DNA of 64,000 bases from Candidatus Marimicrobium litorale (GTDB taxonomy: Bacteria; Pseudomonadota; Gammaproteobacteria; Pseudomonadales; Halieaceae), in NCBI RefSeq assembly GCF_026262645.1, contig NZ_SHNO01000001.1, positions 1-64,000 of the forward strand. Reading direction: 5' to 3'. Made by a program: the position numbers and the translations under genes. Positions 19,415-28,320 of this stretch are shown here, piece by piece. Under the pieces are notes generated by a model that searched no databases, was not told the DNA's origin, and saw only the letters and a list, made by a program, of their open reading frames with translations. How positions within the stretch are numbered: position 1 is the first letter of the stretch; every line of letters starts with the position of its first letter.

Positions 19415-20451
19415 GACAGCAGGTCTACCTGGTTGTCGCCGGTGACGATGCGACCTATTTCCCAGGTGTCATGTCCCTCAGTCTGCAGAATGGCGATGGT
19501 TTTTGCTGTATCTTCGCGAGCGACGCAGATGACCATGCCCACGCCACAGTTGAAGGTGCGATACATCTCGTGGGTTTCGACGTTGCCCTGCGACTGCAGC
19601 CACTGGAACACCTCTGGCCATTGCCAGCTTGCGGTATCAATTTGAGCGTTGCAGCTATCCGGCAATACCCGCGGCAGGTTCTCCAGCAAGCCGCCGCCGG
19701 TAATATGAGACAGGGCTTTCACTTTTACCTGACTGAACAGTGACAGGAGCGCTTTGACGTAAACCGTGGTGGGGGTCAGCAGGGTTTCTCCGAGAGTGCT
19801 CTCGCCCATGGGTTGTTGTAAATCGGCAGCGCTGACCTCGATGATTTTTCGAATCAGGGAATAGCCGTTGGAATGGGGCCCACTACTGGCGATGGCAAGC
19901 AAAGTGTCCCCCTCTTGGACACTACTGCCATCAATGATGTCTGATTTTTCCACCACGCCGACACAGAATCCGGCGAGGTCGTAGTCGTCGCCCTCATACA
20001 TGCCGGGCATTTCGGCGGTTTCGCCGCCGACCAGGGCGCAGCCCGCCAGCTCGCAGCCATGGCCAATGCCTGTTACGACGTCCGCAGCGGTATCCACGTT
20101 GAGTGCGCCGGTGGCGTAATAGTCAAGAAAAAACAGGGGCTCGGCGCCGGCCACCACCAAGTCATTGACGCACATGGCGACAAGATCAATACCGATAGTG
20201 TCGTGGATGCCGATATCCATGGCGAGCTTGAGCTTGGTCCCCACGCCGTCGGTGCCAGACACTAGCACGGGCTGTTTATAGCCCTCGGGGATTTCGCACA
20301 GTGCGCCGAAACCGCCAAGCCCGCCCAGCACCTCGGGCCTTGCGGTGCGCGCAGTAACGCCCTTGATGCGCTCAACGAGTGCGTTGCCGGCATCGATATT
20401 GACGCCCGCGTCTTTGTAGCTGAGGGCAGATTTGCCCGCCTTGTCGCTCAT
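19411..20451 (-). CDS. purM: phosphoribosylformylglycinamidine cyclo-ligase (AIR synthetase)
   Basis: A 346-residue ATP-grasp-independent PurM-fold enzyme converting FGAM to AIR, the step after purN's product is amidated. The opening [14 protein letters not shown] is diagnostic, followed by [23 protein letters not shown] and the glycine-rich ATP loop [13 protein letters not shown]. It heads the purM-purN operon and is divergent from the DUF2066 gene, an order I recall from pseudomonads. A TAAAAT-like -10 on the minus strand lies near 20494-20499. Confidence 0.97.
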   Translation of the reverse strand: MSDKAGKSALSYKDAGVNIDAGNALVERIKGVTARTARPEVLGGLGGFGALCEIPEGYKQPVLVSGTDGVGTKLKLAMDIGIHDTIGIDLVAMCVNDLVVAGAEPLFFLDYYATGALNVDTAADVVTGIGHGCELAGCALVGGETAEMPGMYEGDDYDLAGFCVGVVEKSDIIDGSSVQEGDTLLAIASSGPHSNGYSLIRKIIEVSAADLQQPMGESTLGETLLTPTTVYVKALLSLFSQVKVKALSHITGGGLLENLPRVLPDSCNAQIDTASWQWPEVFQWLQSQGNVETHEMYRTFNCGVGMVICVAREDTAKTIAILQTEGHDTWEIGRIVTGDNQVDLLS

Positions 20452-20555
20452 GGCGTAATGTCCAATCAGTATGCGGGTGGTACGAAGTGCACTATTTTAT
20501 CCTGCATGAGGTATTAGCGCACTCCCCAATTGTGCCCGCAGTTCGCTCGGGCTGT

Positions 20556-20561
20556 TACAAT
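20556..20561 (+). promoter_or_regulatory. candidate -10 box for the DUF2066-hda pair
   Basis: TACAAT sits 33 bp before the GTG start at 20594. The nearest -35-like hexamer (TTGTGC, 20530-20535) is 20 bp away, longer than ideal, so the promoter is tentative. Confidence 0.3.
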
Positions 20562-20593
20562 ACGACGGTTTTTGGGTCGATGGAGAGAGTGCT

Positions 20594-21643
20594 GTGCGTA
20601 GTAAATCCTTGTTAGTGCTGTGTCTTTTCTCGGCGTTTTTGCCCGCGCTCAACGTCCGCGCCGAGATGGTCACAGACTTGTATGGCGCCACGGTATCGGT
20701 AGCTGACCAGGGTTCCAATGCCCTTGCCGGCGCGTCCCGACGCGGCCTGTCGGAAGTGTTGATAAAGGTCACCGGATCCAGGGCGGTGCTTAAATCCCCG
20801 GCGGCGACCGAGGCGCTCCAGTCCGCGCGAGGCCAGGTGCAACGCTTCGCGTATGTCCGTAATAAGCCGCCACAGCCGCCTTTATCGGTGCGGCTGGAAT
20901 TCGACAGTGTCTGGGTGATGGGTGTCGTGCGCCGGTCGGGCGCGCCCCTGTGGACGGCAAATCGCCCTGTGGTGCTGGCCTGGGTGGTCATGGAGGGCGC
21001 AGAGGGCAAGCAATTCGTGACGCCGGAGGGCACGCCGGCTGAGGCCGATCTGTTACGCGCCGCATTTTCTCGCCGGGGCGTACCCGTGCAGCTGCCGGTG
21101 TTCGACCTTGCCGATATGGCGGCTCTGACTCCGGACGCGGCTTGGCGGCTCGATTCGGCTGCGCTGGCTGCGGCGTCGGCTCGTTACAATGTGAATCATG
21201 TGGTGGCGGCGCGCATGACCACCCTCACGAACGGCGAAGCCACCGGTGACTGGAGTTACCAATTTGAGGGAGAACGAATAAATCGCGCTCTCAGCGTGCC
21301 CGACATAACCGCATTTTATGCCAGCGGTGCGGGATTAGTCGCCGATGAAATGGCGGCCCGCTATGCTGTGTTGCCACGCGCAGACGGCGCGGGAGAAATT
21401 CATATGCAGGTGATGGGCGTGACAAGTTATGCAGACTATGCCTCGGTGGTGCGCTTCCTGGAAGACCTCGAACTGGTAGAGGCGGCGACGGTCCTGCGAG
21501 TGCAGGGCAGTCAGTTGGAACTCAGCCTGCAAGTGTCTGTGGATGCCGCGCAGCTGGCGAACCTGATCGCGCTGAATGATCGCCTTTTGCCCATGCCTGC
21601 TGTTGGCACGACGGCCGAACTGAGTTACCAGTGGCGGAATTAG
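20594..21643 (+). CDS. DUF2066 secreted protein
   Basis: A 349-residue exported protein with a signal peptide (core LLVLCLFSAFLPAL, cleavage near VRA-EM). The mature start LYGATVSVADQGSNALAGASRRGLSEVLIKVTGSR matches the DUF2066 family, found almost always beside hda in gammaproteobacteria. The function is not known. The GTG start has a good ggagag site 6-7 nt before it and gives the natural signal peptide. Its stop lies 13 nt inside the hda frame, so translation of the two is probably coupled. Confidence 0.85.
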   Translation: MRSKSLLVLCLFSAFLPALNVRAEMVTDLYGATVSVADQGSNALAGASRRGLSEVLIKVTGSRAVLKSPAATEALQSARGQVQRFAYVRNKPPQPPLSVRLEFDSVWVMGVVRRSGAPLWTANRPVVLAWVVMEGAEGKQFVTPEGTPAEADLLRAAFSRRGVPVQLPVFDLADMAALTPDAAWRLDSAALAAASARYNVNHVVAARMTTLTNGEATGDWSYQFEGERINRALSVPDITAFYASGAGLVADEMAARYAVLPRADGAGEIHMQVMGVTSYADYASVVRFLEDLELVEAATVLRVQGSQLELSLQVSVDAAQLANLIALNDRLLPMPAVGTTAELSYQWRN

Positions 21644-22356
21644 GCCACGGCACTGGCGCAAAGGCGGGGCAAAAACAGCTCCCTCTGAAGGTGCAGCTGC
21701 GTGACGACGCCACCCTGGATAATTTTCTCGCGTTATCCGGCTCCCAGACACTCGTGGATGCCTTGCAGTGCCAGCCGGGCGACGGGGGTGAACCTATTAT
21801 CTATCTCTACGGGCCGCCCGGCGCTGGTAAATCCCATCTTTTGCAGGCGGCCTGTCACTTCGATGGTGCTGACACCCTGTACTTACCGCTGTCTGACCTG
21901 GTGCAGTATCCTGCCGAAGAGGTCTTGCAGGGTGCGGAGTGCGTTGATCGCATCTGTCTCGACGATATCAATGCCGTGCTTGGGATTGCAACCTGGGAGC
22001 GCGAACTGTTCAACCTGATTAATGTCGCCCGGGAGAGGGGGTGCCGGCTGGTGTTGTCAGGGCTGGCCGCCCCGCGCGCGCTGCCGGTTGCGCTGGAGGA
22101 CTTGCGCTCGCGTCTTTCCTGGGGAATCGTTTACCGGTTGCATGAGGGTGATGACAAGGACAAGGCGATGATTTTGCAGTTTCGCGCCGATCGCAGGGGT
22201 ATTGCCCTGCCGCAAGGAGTGGCTAACTATATTGTCAGTCGAGCGCCCAGGGCGATGGATGCGCTGCTCGAAGTGCTCGATCGGCTGGATGAGAATTCCT
22301 TGGTGCACAAGCGATCCTTGTCCATACCGTTTGTGAAAGAGACCATGGGCTGGTAG
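21631..22356 (+). CDS. hda: DnaA regulatory inactivator Hda
   Basis: A 241-residue AAA+ protein homologous to DnaA domain III. With the sliding clamp it stimulates DnaA-ATP hydrolysis and so limits re-initiation. It has a clamp-binding motif QLPLKV near the N-terminus, Walker A GPPGAGKS, a Walker B-like ICLDDINAV, and sensor arginine regions (LRSRLSWG; APRAMDALLEVLDRLD). GTG at 21631 is the start that keeps the clamp-binding motif and overlaps the preceding gene by 13 nt; a shorter start would remove it. Confidence 0.94.
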   Translation: MAELGHGTGAKAGQKQLPLKVQLRDDATLDNFLALSGSQTLVDALQCQPGDGGEPIIYLYGPPGAGKSHLLQAACHFDGADTLYLPLSDLVQYPAEEVLQGAECVDRICLDDINAVLGIATWERELFNLINVARERGCRLVLSGLAAPRALPVALEDLRSRLSWGIVYRLHEGDDKDKAMILQFRADRRGIALPQGVANYIVSRAPRAMDALLEVLDRLDENSLVHKRSLSIPFVKETMGW

Positions 22357-22378
22357 GCCGATGTATTCAGCTGAATTG

Positions 22379-23149
22379 TTAGGTCAGGTCGAAATCATCG
22401 GCATCAAGGTGGCAGGGAAATGAATTCCGATAGGCAGTGAGAGCCGCGGCGTTCAGCGTGGTGGTGCATGCCCCGCTGGAGTTCTCTGCATCTTTTACTA
22501 GCGATCCATCCGCACTGACGACCAGACTATCGCCGCTGTAGGTCCACCCCTTTGCATCGGCCCCGATCCGGTTAACGCCTATGGCGCAAGACTGGTTCTC
22601 AATAGCTCTGGCGATGAGTAACTGACGCCAGTGCTGGCGTCGCTTTTCAGGCCAGTTCGCCACATAGAGCAGCAGGTCGTAGTCGCCCCTGTTGCGACTG
22701 AAAACCGGAAAACGCAGGTCGTAGCAGACCTGCAAATTTATCCTCCAATCTCGCCAGTTGGCCACAACACGTGCACTGCCGGCAGCGTAGCGTTTGTCTT
22801 CTCCGGCCATGCGGAAAAGGTGCCGCTTGTCGTAATGTGTGACCTCTTTGGGTGTGACGAACAGCAGACGATTAAATACGCGCCCACCCTCCTGGACAGC
22901 GATGCTGCCGGTAACTGCACAGTCATTCTCCCGAGCGATCTCCTTCATCCAGCGTTCTGTATCGCCATCGGCGTGTTCTGCGTTGGCCAGAGCGTTCATG
23001 GAGAAACCGGTGGTGAACATCTCGGGGAGAACGATGAGATCTGTAGGTTGCTCAAGGCCGGCGATCAGCGCGCCTATCTGTTGCCGATTATACGAAGGGT
23101 GTTCCCAGGCCAGTTCGCACTGAATCATCGTCACTACTAGATTTTGCAT
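22379..23149 (-). CDS. omega-amidase, YafV/NIT2-like
   Basis: A 256-residue nitrilase-superfamily amidase. The catalytic triad is E43 (LPEMFTTGFS), K108 (YDKRHLF) and C142 (QVCYDLRFP), as in E. coli YafV. The family hydrolyses 2-oxoglutaramate or 2-oxosuccinamate, products of glutamine transamination. It overlaps the preceding aminotransferase gene by 13 nt, and that pairing fits the glutamine transaminase-omega-amidase pathway used in methionine salvage, where the aminotransferase turns the keto acid KMTB into methionine with glutamine as donor. Confidence 0.92.
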   Translation of the reverse strand: MQNLVVTMIQCELAWEHPSYNRQQIGALIAGLEQPTDLIVLPEMFTTGFSMNALANAEHADGDTERWMKEIARENDCAVTGSIAVQEGGRVFNRLLFVTPKEVTHYDKRHLFRMAGEDKRYAAGSARVVANWRDWRINLQVCYDLRFPVFSRNRGDYDLLLYVANWPEKRRQHWRQLLIARAIENQSCAIGVNRIGADAKGWTYSGDSLVVSADGSLVKDAENSSGACTTTLNAAALTAYRNSFPCHLDADDFDLT

Positions 23150-24279
23150 AATCTGTCTGACGCCTCCAGCAGTACATCATCATTTTTTGCAAAACAGAAC
23201 CGTAAATAATGACCTGGGGAAGAATCCTGGTAAAAGACAGAGATGGGAATAGAGGCAATGCCGATCTCCCGAGTCCACTGTGATGCCAGTTCCTGGTCGG
23301 GGGTATCGGATACTTTACTGTACTCCAGCAACTGGAAGTAGGTGCCCGCACTGGGTGCCAGATTGAACCGCGATGACGACAAGGCCTGACAAAACAAGTC
23401 CCGTTTCGCCTGATAAAAATCAGCGAGTGTGCCGGGATAGTCGGGCTCTGCCGCCATGAAATCGGCAAGGGCCAATTGCACCGGTGTATTGGCGACAAAA
23501 CAGACGAACTGATGCACCTTGCGCAGCTCGGCCATGAGTCCATGCGGGGCGATGCAGTAACCGGTCTTCCAGCCGGTAACGCTGTAGGTTTTGCCGAAGG
23601 AAAACACCGCGAAACTGCGCTGCCGTAATGCGGGGAGTTGCAGCACGCTGTGATGATCTTGTCCGTCGAACACCAGATGCTCATAGACCTCGTCACTGAT
23701 GACCAGCAAATCGTGCAGCTCTGCCAGCCGCTCTAGCTCAAGCAGGTCATCCCAGCTTAGAATGGCTCCGGTTGGATTATGGGGTGAATTAACAACAATC
23801 ATGCGTGTTCGTGGCGTAATGCTGTCACCGACCTGCTGCCAGTCGATAGCGAAATTATCCGGTGTCAGAGAAAGGTGAACCGCACGGCCGCCCGCCAAAG
23901 CGATGGCGGGTTCGTAGCTGTCGTAGCAGGGGTCGAAAAGCAGGACCTCATCACCGGGATGAATGCAGGCCGTTATGGCGCAAAAAATACCTTCGGTCGC
24001 TCCGGGCACAACCGTAATTTCAGTATCCGGGTCGCACGTAACTCCCCGGTATCGTACCAGCTGCGCGGCGATCTGCTCTCGCAGTTCAGTAACGCCCGCC
24101 ATGGGGGCGTACTGATTGTGTCCTGCGGACACCCGCCGGACCAGTGCATCCAGTAACGGCTTTGGCGCACCGAAATCCGGGAATCCTTGTGACAGGTTGA
24201 GTGCCCCACATTCATGTGCCAGGGATGACATACGAGTGAAGATAGTCGTCCCCACATGGGGAAGCTTGCTCTCAATCAT
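23137..24279 (-). CDS. methionine-type PLP aminotransferase (YbdL/MtnE-like)
   Basis: A 380-residue fold-type I aminotransferase. The PLP lysine is in SFGKTYSVTGWKTGY, with the expected NSPHNPTGA and SDEVYEH motifs upstream and a C-terminal YLRFCFAKNDDVL. It is closest in pattern to E. coli YbdL and glutamine transaminase K/kynurenine aminotransferase. It transfers an amino group, probably to a keto acid such as 4-methylthio-2-oxobutanoate. The downstream omega-amidase gene overlaps its end. The other mtn genes are not in this window. Confidence 0.92.
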   Translation of the reverse strand: MIESKLPHVGTTIFTRMSSLAHECGALNLSQGFPDFGAPKPLLDALVRRVSAGHNQYAPMAGVTELREQIAAQLVRYRGVTCDPDTEITVVPGATEGIFCAITACIHPGDEVLLFDPCYDSYEPAIALAGGRAVHLSLTPDNFAIDWQQVGDSITPRTRMIVVNSPHNPTGAILSWDDLLELERLAELHDLLVISDEVYEHLVFDGQDHHSVLQLPALRQRSFAVFSFGKTYSVTGWKTGYCIAPHGLMAELRKVHQFVCFVANTPVQLALADFMAAEPDYPGTLADFYQAKRDLFCQALSSSRFNLAPSAGTYFQLLEYSKVSDTPDQELASQWTREIGIASIPISVFYQDSSPGHYLRFCFAKNDDVLLEASDRLCKI

Positions 24280-24297
24280 GATGGGTCTGCCAAGTGA

Positions 24298-24999
24298 CTA
24301 GCTTTCCTTCTGGCCGAGGTTGGCGTGCAAAATTGCACCATTGATTACTGGGTTATGATGCGCCCAACGGATCAATTCGGCAATTTCAGCCGGATCGATA
24401 AGTCGACTAAAGCTATTCATGCCCGCGACGGCGGCCTCTACCTCTGGATCATTTCCGAGATGCGTTCGCAGCATTTCTGTGTCGGTAAAACCCGGGCAAA
24501 TCATTGCTGTATGAATACCGCTACCCATAAGATCCTGGCAGGTAGCGCGCATCATGCCTAGCTGTGCATGCTTACTGGTGACATAACTGAACGAGTTTGC
24601 CACCGCTTTTTCAGACAGGGTCGAGCCAATGTAGAGCACGCTCGACGAGGCCTGCATCATGGGTATGAGATATTGATTCAGGCTGTTAATCCCAGTGACA
24701 TTGATCGCCAGAACATGGGCCAGATCATCGCTTGCACAGCCATCCACGCGATCCTTGAGCATCTGGCTGGCATTGTGCACCAGGGCAATTTCCTCGCAGT
24801 CCACGAGTTCCCGCTCGAGGCGCTGGCAGGCATCGTCAATAGAGCCTTGGGTAGAGAGATCGCACTCGATACTGTTGACTCCGGAGACAGGGCATTCGCG
24901 GCGAGCGAGGCAGTAGACGATGTAGCCTTCCTGTGCGAAAAGTTCTGCTGTCGCGCTGCCAATGCCGACGCTGGCCCCGGAAATAATGGCTGCTTTCAT
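24298..24999 (-). CDS. short-chain dehydrogenase, sepiapterin reductase-like
   Basis: A 233-residue classical SDR. NAD(P)-binding SGASVGIG is at 7-14, the acidic/arginine cofactor loop CLARRE at 30-35, and the catalytic set is S126, Y139 and K143 (YVTSK). I use the start at 24999 because it places the Rossmann strand at residue 3; a longer frame reads into the divergent gene. It is divergent from a PTPS-family gene 115 bp away. SDRs paired with PTPS suggest a sepiapterin or dihydropterin reductase, but this assignment is from context. It lies 18 bp before the aminotransferase gene on the same strand. Confidence 0.82.
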   Translation of the reverse strand: MKAAIISGASVGIGSATAELFAQEGYIVYCLARRECPVSGVNSIECDLSTQGSIDDACQRLERELVDCEEIALVHNASQMLKDRVDGCASDDLAHVLAINVTGINSLNQYLIPMMQASSSVLYIGSTLSEKAVANSFSYVTSKHAQLGMMRATCQDLMGSGIHTAMICPGFTDTEMLRTHLGNDPEVEAAVAGMNSFSRLIDPAEIAELIRWAHHNPVINGAILHANLGQKES

Positions 25000-25114
25000 G
25001 GATTGCCTCCCAAGTCTGGCTGGCGTGGCCGGCCATCTCTCTTTTGATCTAAAACTGTGAGGCTCCGTGATTTCAGCGGTGACGTCAAGTTGTGGCTCCG
25101 TTACACTGTGCCCT

Positions 25115-25597
25115 ATGGAAGAGTTGACGACATTATATATCGATAAGGAAAGCCACAAGTTTTCCGTTGCCCATTACACTATATTTTCCGCGACTGAGCG
25201 GGAGCGCCTGCACGGGCACAATTATTCTGTGTCGGCGAAGATTGTAGCTCCGATGGGTGATAATGGTTTTGCCGCAGATTACAACGTGTACAAGACTCGA
25301 TTGGCTCGACTCTGCGATGAATTAGATGAGTATATGCTGCTCGCGGGTGAGTCTCCGTATCAAATGATTAGCGAGTCAGATGATTTTTATCGGGTAGTCT
25401 ACAACGGGCAAGAGATGCTGTTCCTGCAAGCGGATACATTGGTGCTGCCCATTCGCAACGCGACAGTCGAAGAGTTCTCCCGCTACCTGCTGGGCAGGCT
25501 GGTTGAGGATAGCGCGGGAGATGACCTGCGGGAGGTGCAACTCTGTGTTGCCTCCGGCCCCGGTCAAAAAGGCTGTACTACGTGGGACCCTCGCTGA
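25115..25597 (+). CDS. 6-pyruvoyl-tetrahydropterin synthase family protein
   Basis: A 160-residue member of the PTPS/QueD family (T-fold). Zinc ligands are H20 (SVAH) and H33/H35 of LHGHNYSV. The normal catalytic cysteine four residues before the first HGH histidine is arginine here (R29), and E30 gives the pattern ExxHGH. From memory, that pattern marks the PTPS-III class that can replace dihydroneopterin aldolase in folate synthesis. QueD function in queuosine synthesis seems less likely. ATG 25115 gives the family N-terminus. It is divergent from the SDR. No other pterin or queuosine gene is nearby. Confidence 0.82.
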   Translation: MEELTTLYIDKESHKFSVAHYTIFSATERERLHGHNYSVSAKIVAPMGDNGFAADYNVYKTRLARLCDELDEYMLLAGESPYQMISESDDFYRVVYNGQEMLFLQADTLVLPIRNATVEEFSRYLLGRLVEDSAGDDLREVQLCVASGPGQKGCTTWDPR

Positions 25598-25639
25598 ATG
25601 CCTGGTTGACTTTGCGTTGGTAATTCCTGGTGCTGCTGC

Positions 25640-27673
25640 CTAACCGGTAATCCCGCTGTGACGTAACAGGGGGTCAATACTTGGCTCCCTGCCGCGGAAG
25701 GCGATAAACAGTTCCATTGCGTCCTTTGAGCCACCAGCCTCCAATATGTTTTGCCTGAATGCTTGCCCCGTCTGTGTGTTGAATATGCCTTCCTCCTCAA
25801 AGCGGGAAAAAGCATCAGATGATAATACTTCTGCCCATTTGTAGCTGTAGTAGCCCGCTGCATAACCGCCCGCAAAAATATGAGAAAAGCCGTTCTGAAA
25901 TCGGTTGAAGGAGGGGGCTTTGACCACGGCGACCTGTTTGCGCACCTCGTCAAGCAGGCCCTGCACTGAGGTAATGGTTTTTGAACCCCAATCTGCATGT
26001 AGCCGAAAATCAAAGAGCGCGAACTCCAGTTGTCTCACCATAGCCATGCCGGACTGAAAGTTCCTGGCGGCGCCCAGCTTCTTCAGCAGTTCCTCAGGCA
26101 GCGGTTCACCGGTCTGGTGATGCCCCGAGATGAATGACAGTGCCTCTGCCTCCCAGCACCAGTTTTCAAGAAATTGACTGGGGAGCTCCACCGCATCCCA
26201 CTCGACGCCGTTGATGCCCGAAATCGCGGCTACCGTTTGTTGCGTCAGCATATGATGCAGGCCGTGACCAAACTCATGAAAGAGCGTTGTCAGTTCATTG
26301 TGAGTCAACAGTGACGGCTCATTACCCACAGGCGGCGTAAAATTGCACACCAGATAGGCAACGGGCAGTTGCAGGCCCTCGTTCGTTGCGCGGCGCACGC
26401 GGCACTCATCCATCCACGCGCCGCCGCGTTTGTGCGCCCGCGCGTACAGATCGAGGTAAAAGCAGGCAATGACCTTGCCCTCCGCCAGTACCTCGAACAG
26501 CTGCACGTCGCAGTGGTAACGATCAAATTTTTCTACTTCCCGCACCTCGAGTCCGTACAGCCGTCGCACGACTTCAAACAGGCCCGGAAGCACTCGGTCG
26601 ACTGGCAGGTAGGGGCGAATGTCCTCCTGCGATACCTGATAGCGTGTCTCGCGCAGTTTTTCGCTGTAATAGTTGATGTCCCACGCTTCCAGACTCTCGA
26701 GGCCGTCTTCCTGTTTGGCGTATGCTTCCAGTTCAGTCCACTCCCGGCGTGCTTGGGGCAGCGACTTCTCCGCCAGCTCATCCAGAAAGTGTCTTACGCT
26801 GTCGGGGCTGTCGGCCATCTTGGTTGCCAGAGACAGGTCTGCGTAGTGCTCGAATCCCAGAAGTTGCGCAAGCTGGTGTCGCAGCTCCAGCGTTTCCGTA
26901 ATCAATTCGGAATTATCCCACTCGCCAGCATTGGGGCCCTGCTGTGACGCGCGGGTGCAGTGAGCGGTATATACCTCCTCACGCAGCGCGCGATTGTCAC
27001 AGTAATTTAATACAGGAGACAGCGACGGAAATTCCAGGTTGATCAGGTAACCGTCGTCGCCGGACTGCTCGGCCGCCTGGAGGGCGTTGGCGAGAGCGGT
27101 TTCCGGCAGACCCGCCAGCTCCTCCCGAGTGGCCAGGCGAGACCAGGCGTTGGTGGCATCCAGAACGTTTTCGGAAAAGCGGCTACCGAGGCGGGAAAGA
27201 TTTTTTTTGAGTTCGCCATAGCGCACTTTCTCCGCTGAGGACAGGTCTACGCCTGCTAGGCGAAAGTCACGCAGTGCTTTTTCCACTGCACGTCGTACAC
27301 CGCTGTTCATGGAGGAGAAGTGAGGGCTGGCGGCAATGTCTCGATACGCGGCACACAGCTTTTCATGCTGTCCTTTCCACGTTTGGTACTCGGACAGCAG
27401 GGGCAGGCAGGCATTGTAGGCTTGGCGCATTGCTTCGTTGTTACAAACGCTGTTGAGATGTGAGACCGGAGACCAAGCCTGGGAAAGTGCGTCCTCCAAC
27501 GCTTCAACAGGCGCAAGCAAGGTGTCCCAGTCGTACGTGTTCTGCTCATCAAGGAGTGCGTTGATGCGCGTCTTATTGCATTCAATTAACTGTCTTATTG
27601 CAGGTTCGACCTGTTGTGGTTCGATCGCGTTAAACGGCGGTAAAGTGTTTTCTTCAAGCAGGGGGTTGGGCAT
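25640..27673 (-). CDS. prlC: oligopeptidase A
   Basis: A 677-residue cytosolic zinc metallopeptidase of family M3 that degrades short peptides, including cleaved signal peptides. The zinc site HEFGH lies near residue 465 (TTLFHEFGHGLHH), with the third-ligand segment GVEWDAVELPSQFLENW downstream. The C-terminal region GGYAAGYYSYKWAEVL is typical. The start is ATG 27673 (MPNPLLEENTLPPF), the usual PrlC N-terminus; a GTG two codons upstream is unlikely. Length matches E. coli OpdA. It is separate from its neighbours by about 110 bp. Confidence 0.96.
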   Translation of the reverse strand: MPNPLLEENTLPPFNAIEPQQVEPAIRQLIECNKTRINALLDEQNTYDWDTLLAPVEALEDALSQAWSPVSHLNSVCNNEAMRQAYNACLPLLSEYQTWKGQHEKLCAAYRDIAASPHFSSMNSGVRRAVEKALRDFRLAGVDLSSAEKVRYGELKKNLSRLGSRFSENVLDATNAWSRLATREELAGLPETALANALQAAEQSGDDGYLINLEFPSLSPVLNYCDNRALREEVYTAHCTRASQQGPNAGEWDNSELITETLELRHQLAQLLGFEHYADLSLATKMADSPDSVRHFLDELAEKSLPQARREWTELEAYAKQEDGLESLEAWDINYYSEKLRETRYQVSQEDIRPYLPVDRVLPGLFEVVRRLYGLEVREVEKFDRYHCDVQLFEVLAEGKVIACFYLDLYARAHKRGGAWMDECRVRRATNEGLQLPVAYLVCNFTPPVGNEPSLLTHNELTTLFHEFGHGLHHMLTQQTVAAISGINGVEWDAVELPSQFLENWCWEAEALSFISGHHQTGEPLPEELLKKLGAARNFQSGMAMVRQLEFALFDFRLHADWGSKTITSVQGLLDEVRKQVAVVKAPSFNRFQNGFSHIFAGGYAAGYYSYKWAEVLSSDAFSRFEEEGIFNTQTGQAFRQNILEAGGSKDAMELFIAFRGREPSIDPLLRHSGITG

Positions 27674-27786
27674 GAACACGTTTTCCAGATGAATTGTCAG
27701 AATGGCATTCTAACTGAATCCCGTCCGGGGTCGTATGTTCGCTGCCAAAATATACTGGGGTTAGAAAAATTCCAGTCTGGCGTCTA

Positions 27787-28320
27787 TCATTGTGGCTGCA
27801 GCGGCCATTGCTCCAGAGCGTGATAGCTGACGCCCTTTTTTCCCTGATGGGATTCGAAAAGAGTGCAGTGCGTATAGGACAGTCTGACGTTTGGCTCATA
27901 CAGGGGTGCCGTTGGTGGGTTTCGGCATCGCCTGTGCAGGGTGACGTGAGGTTGGAAGGGGCGGTTGTTGCCCTTGCCCCCGGCGGCGCAAGATAGGTGC
28001 CGCAGTTTTTGTGACAAGCGAGTCAGAGGCTGGGGCCACTGGCTCGGGCCTATCCAGAAAATGCCCGGTTTGGACCAGTAGCCCACGGTATCCAGTACCA
28101 GTGTACCGCCGCCAATAGCATTCTTGGCGAAATAGCTTTCGGCGGCATCGGCGATTTGCTCCAGCGCAGTCCGCTTGATATCGCCGATGAAGGCAAGTGT
28201 AATGTGGAGGTTGGCAGGCGGAACCGGTTTGCCTTCGCAGGCACAGGCCTGATCACGCCAGTCTGTGATGCGGGTCCTGTCGCGCCCCTCGAGCCCGATT
28301 CCGAAAAAGGCGCGAATCAT
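27787..28320 (-). CDS. thpR: RNA 2',3'-cyclic phosphodiesterase ThpR
   Basis: A 177-residue 2H phosphoesterase. The two catalytic HxTx motifs are H39-I-T-L and H125-V-T-L in the two pseudo-symmetric halves. The family opens 2',3'-cyclic phosphate ends to 2'-phosphates and can join tRNA halves in vitro. Its start overlaps the stop of the upstream DEAD-box helicase by 4 nt, so the two proteins are translated together and may act on the same RNAs; that link is inference. Confidence 0.92.
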   Translation of the reverse strand: MIRAFFGIGLEGRDRTRITDWRDQACACEGKPVPPANLHITLAFIGDIKRTALEQIADAAESYFAKNAIGGGTLVLDTVGYWSKPGIFWIGPSQWPQPLTRLSQKLRHLSCAAGGKGNNRPFQPHVTLHRRCRNPPTAPLYEPNVRLSYTHCTLFESHQGKKGVSYHALEQWPLQPQ

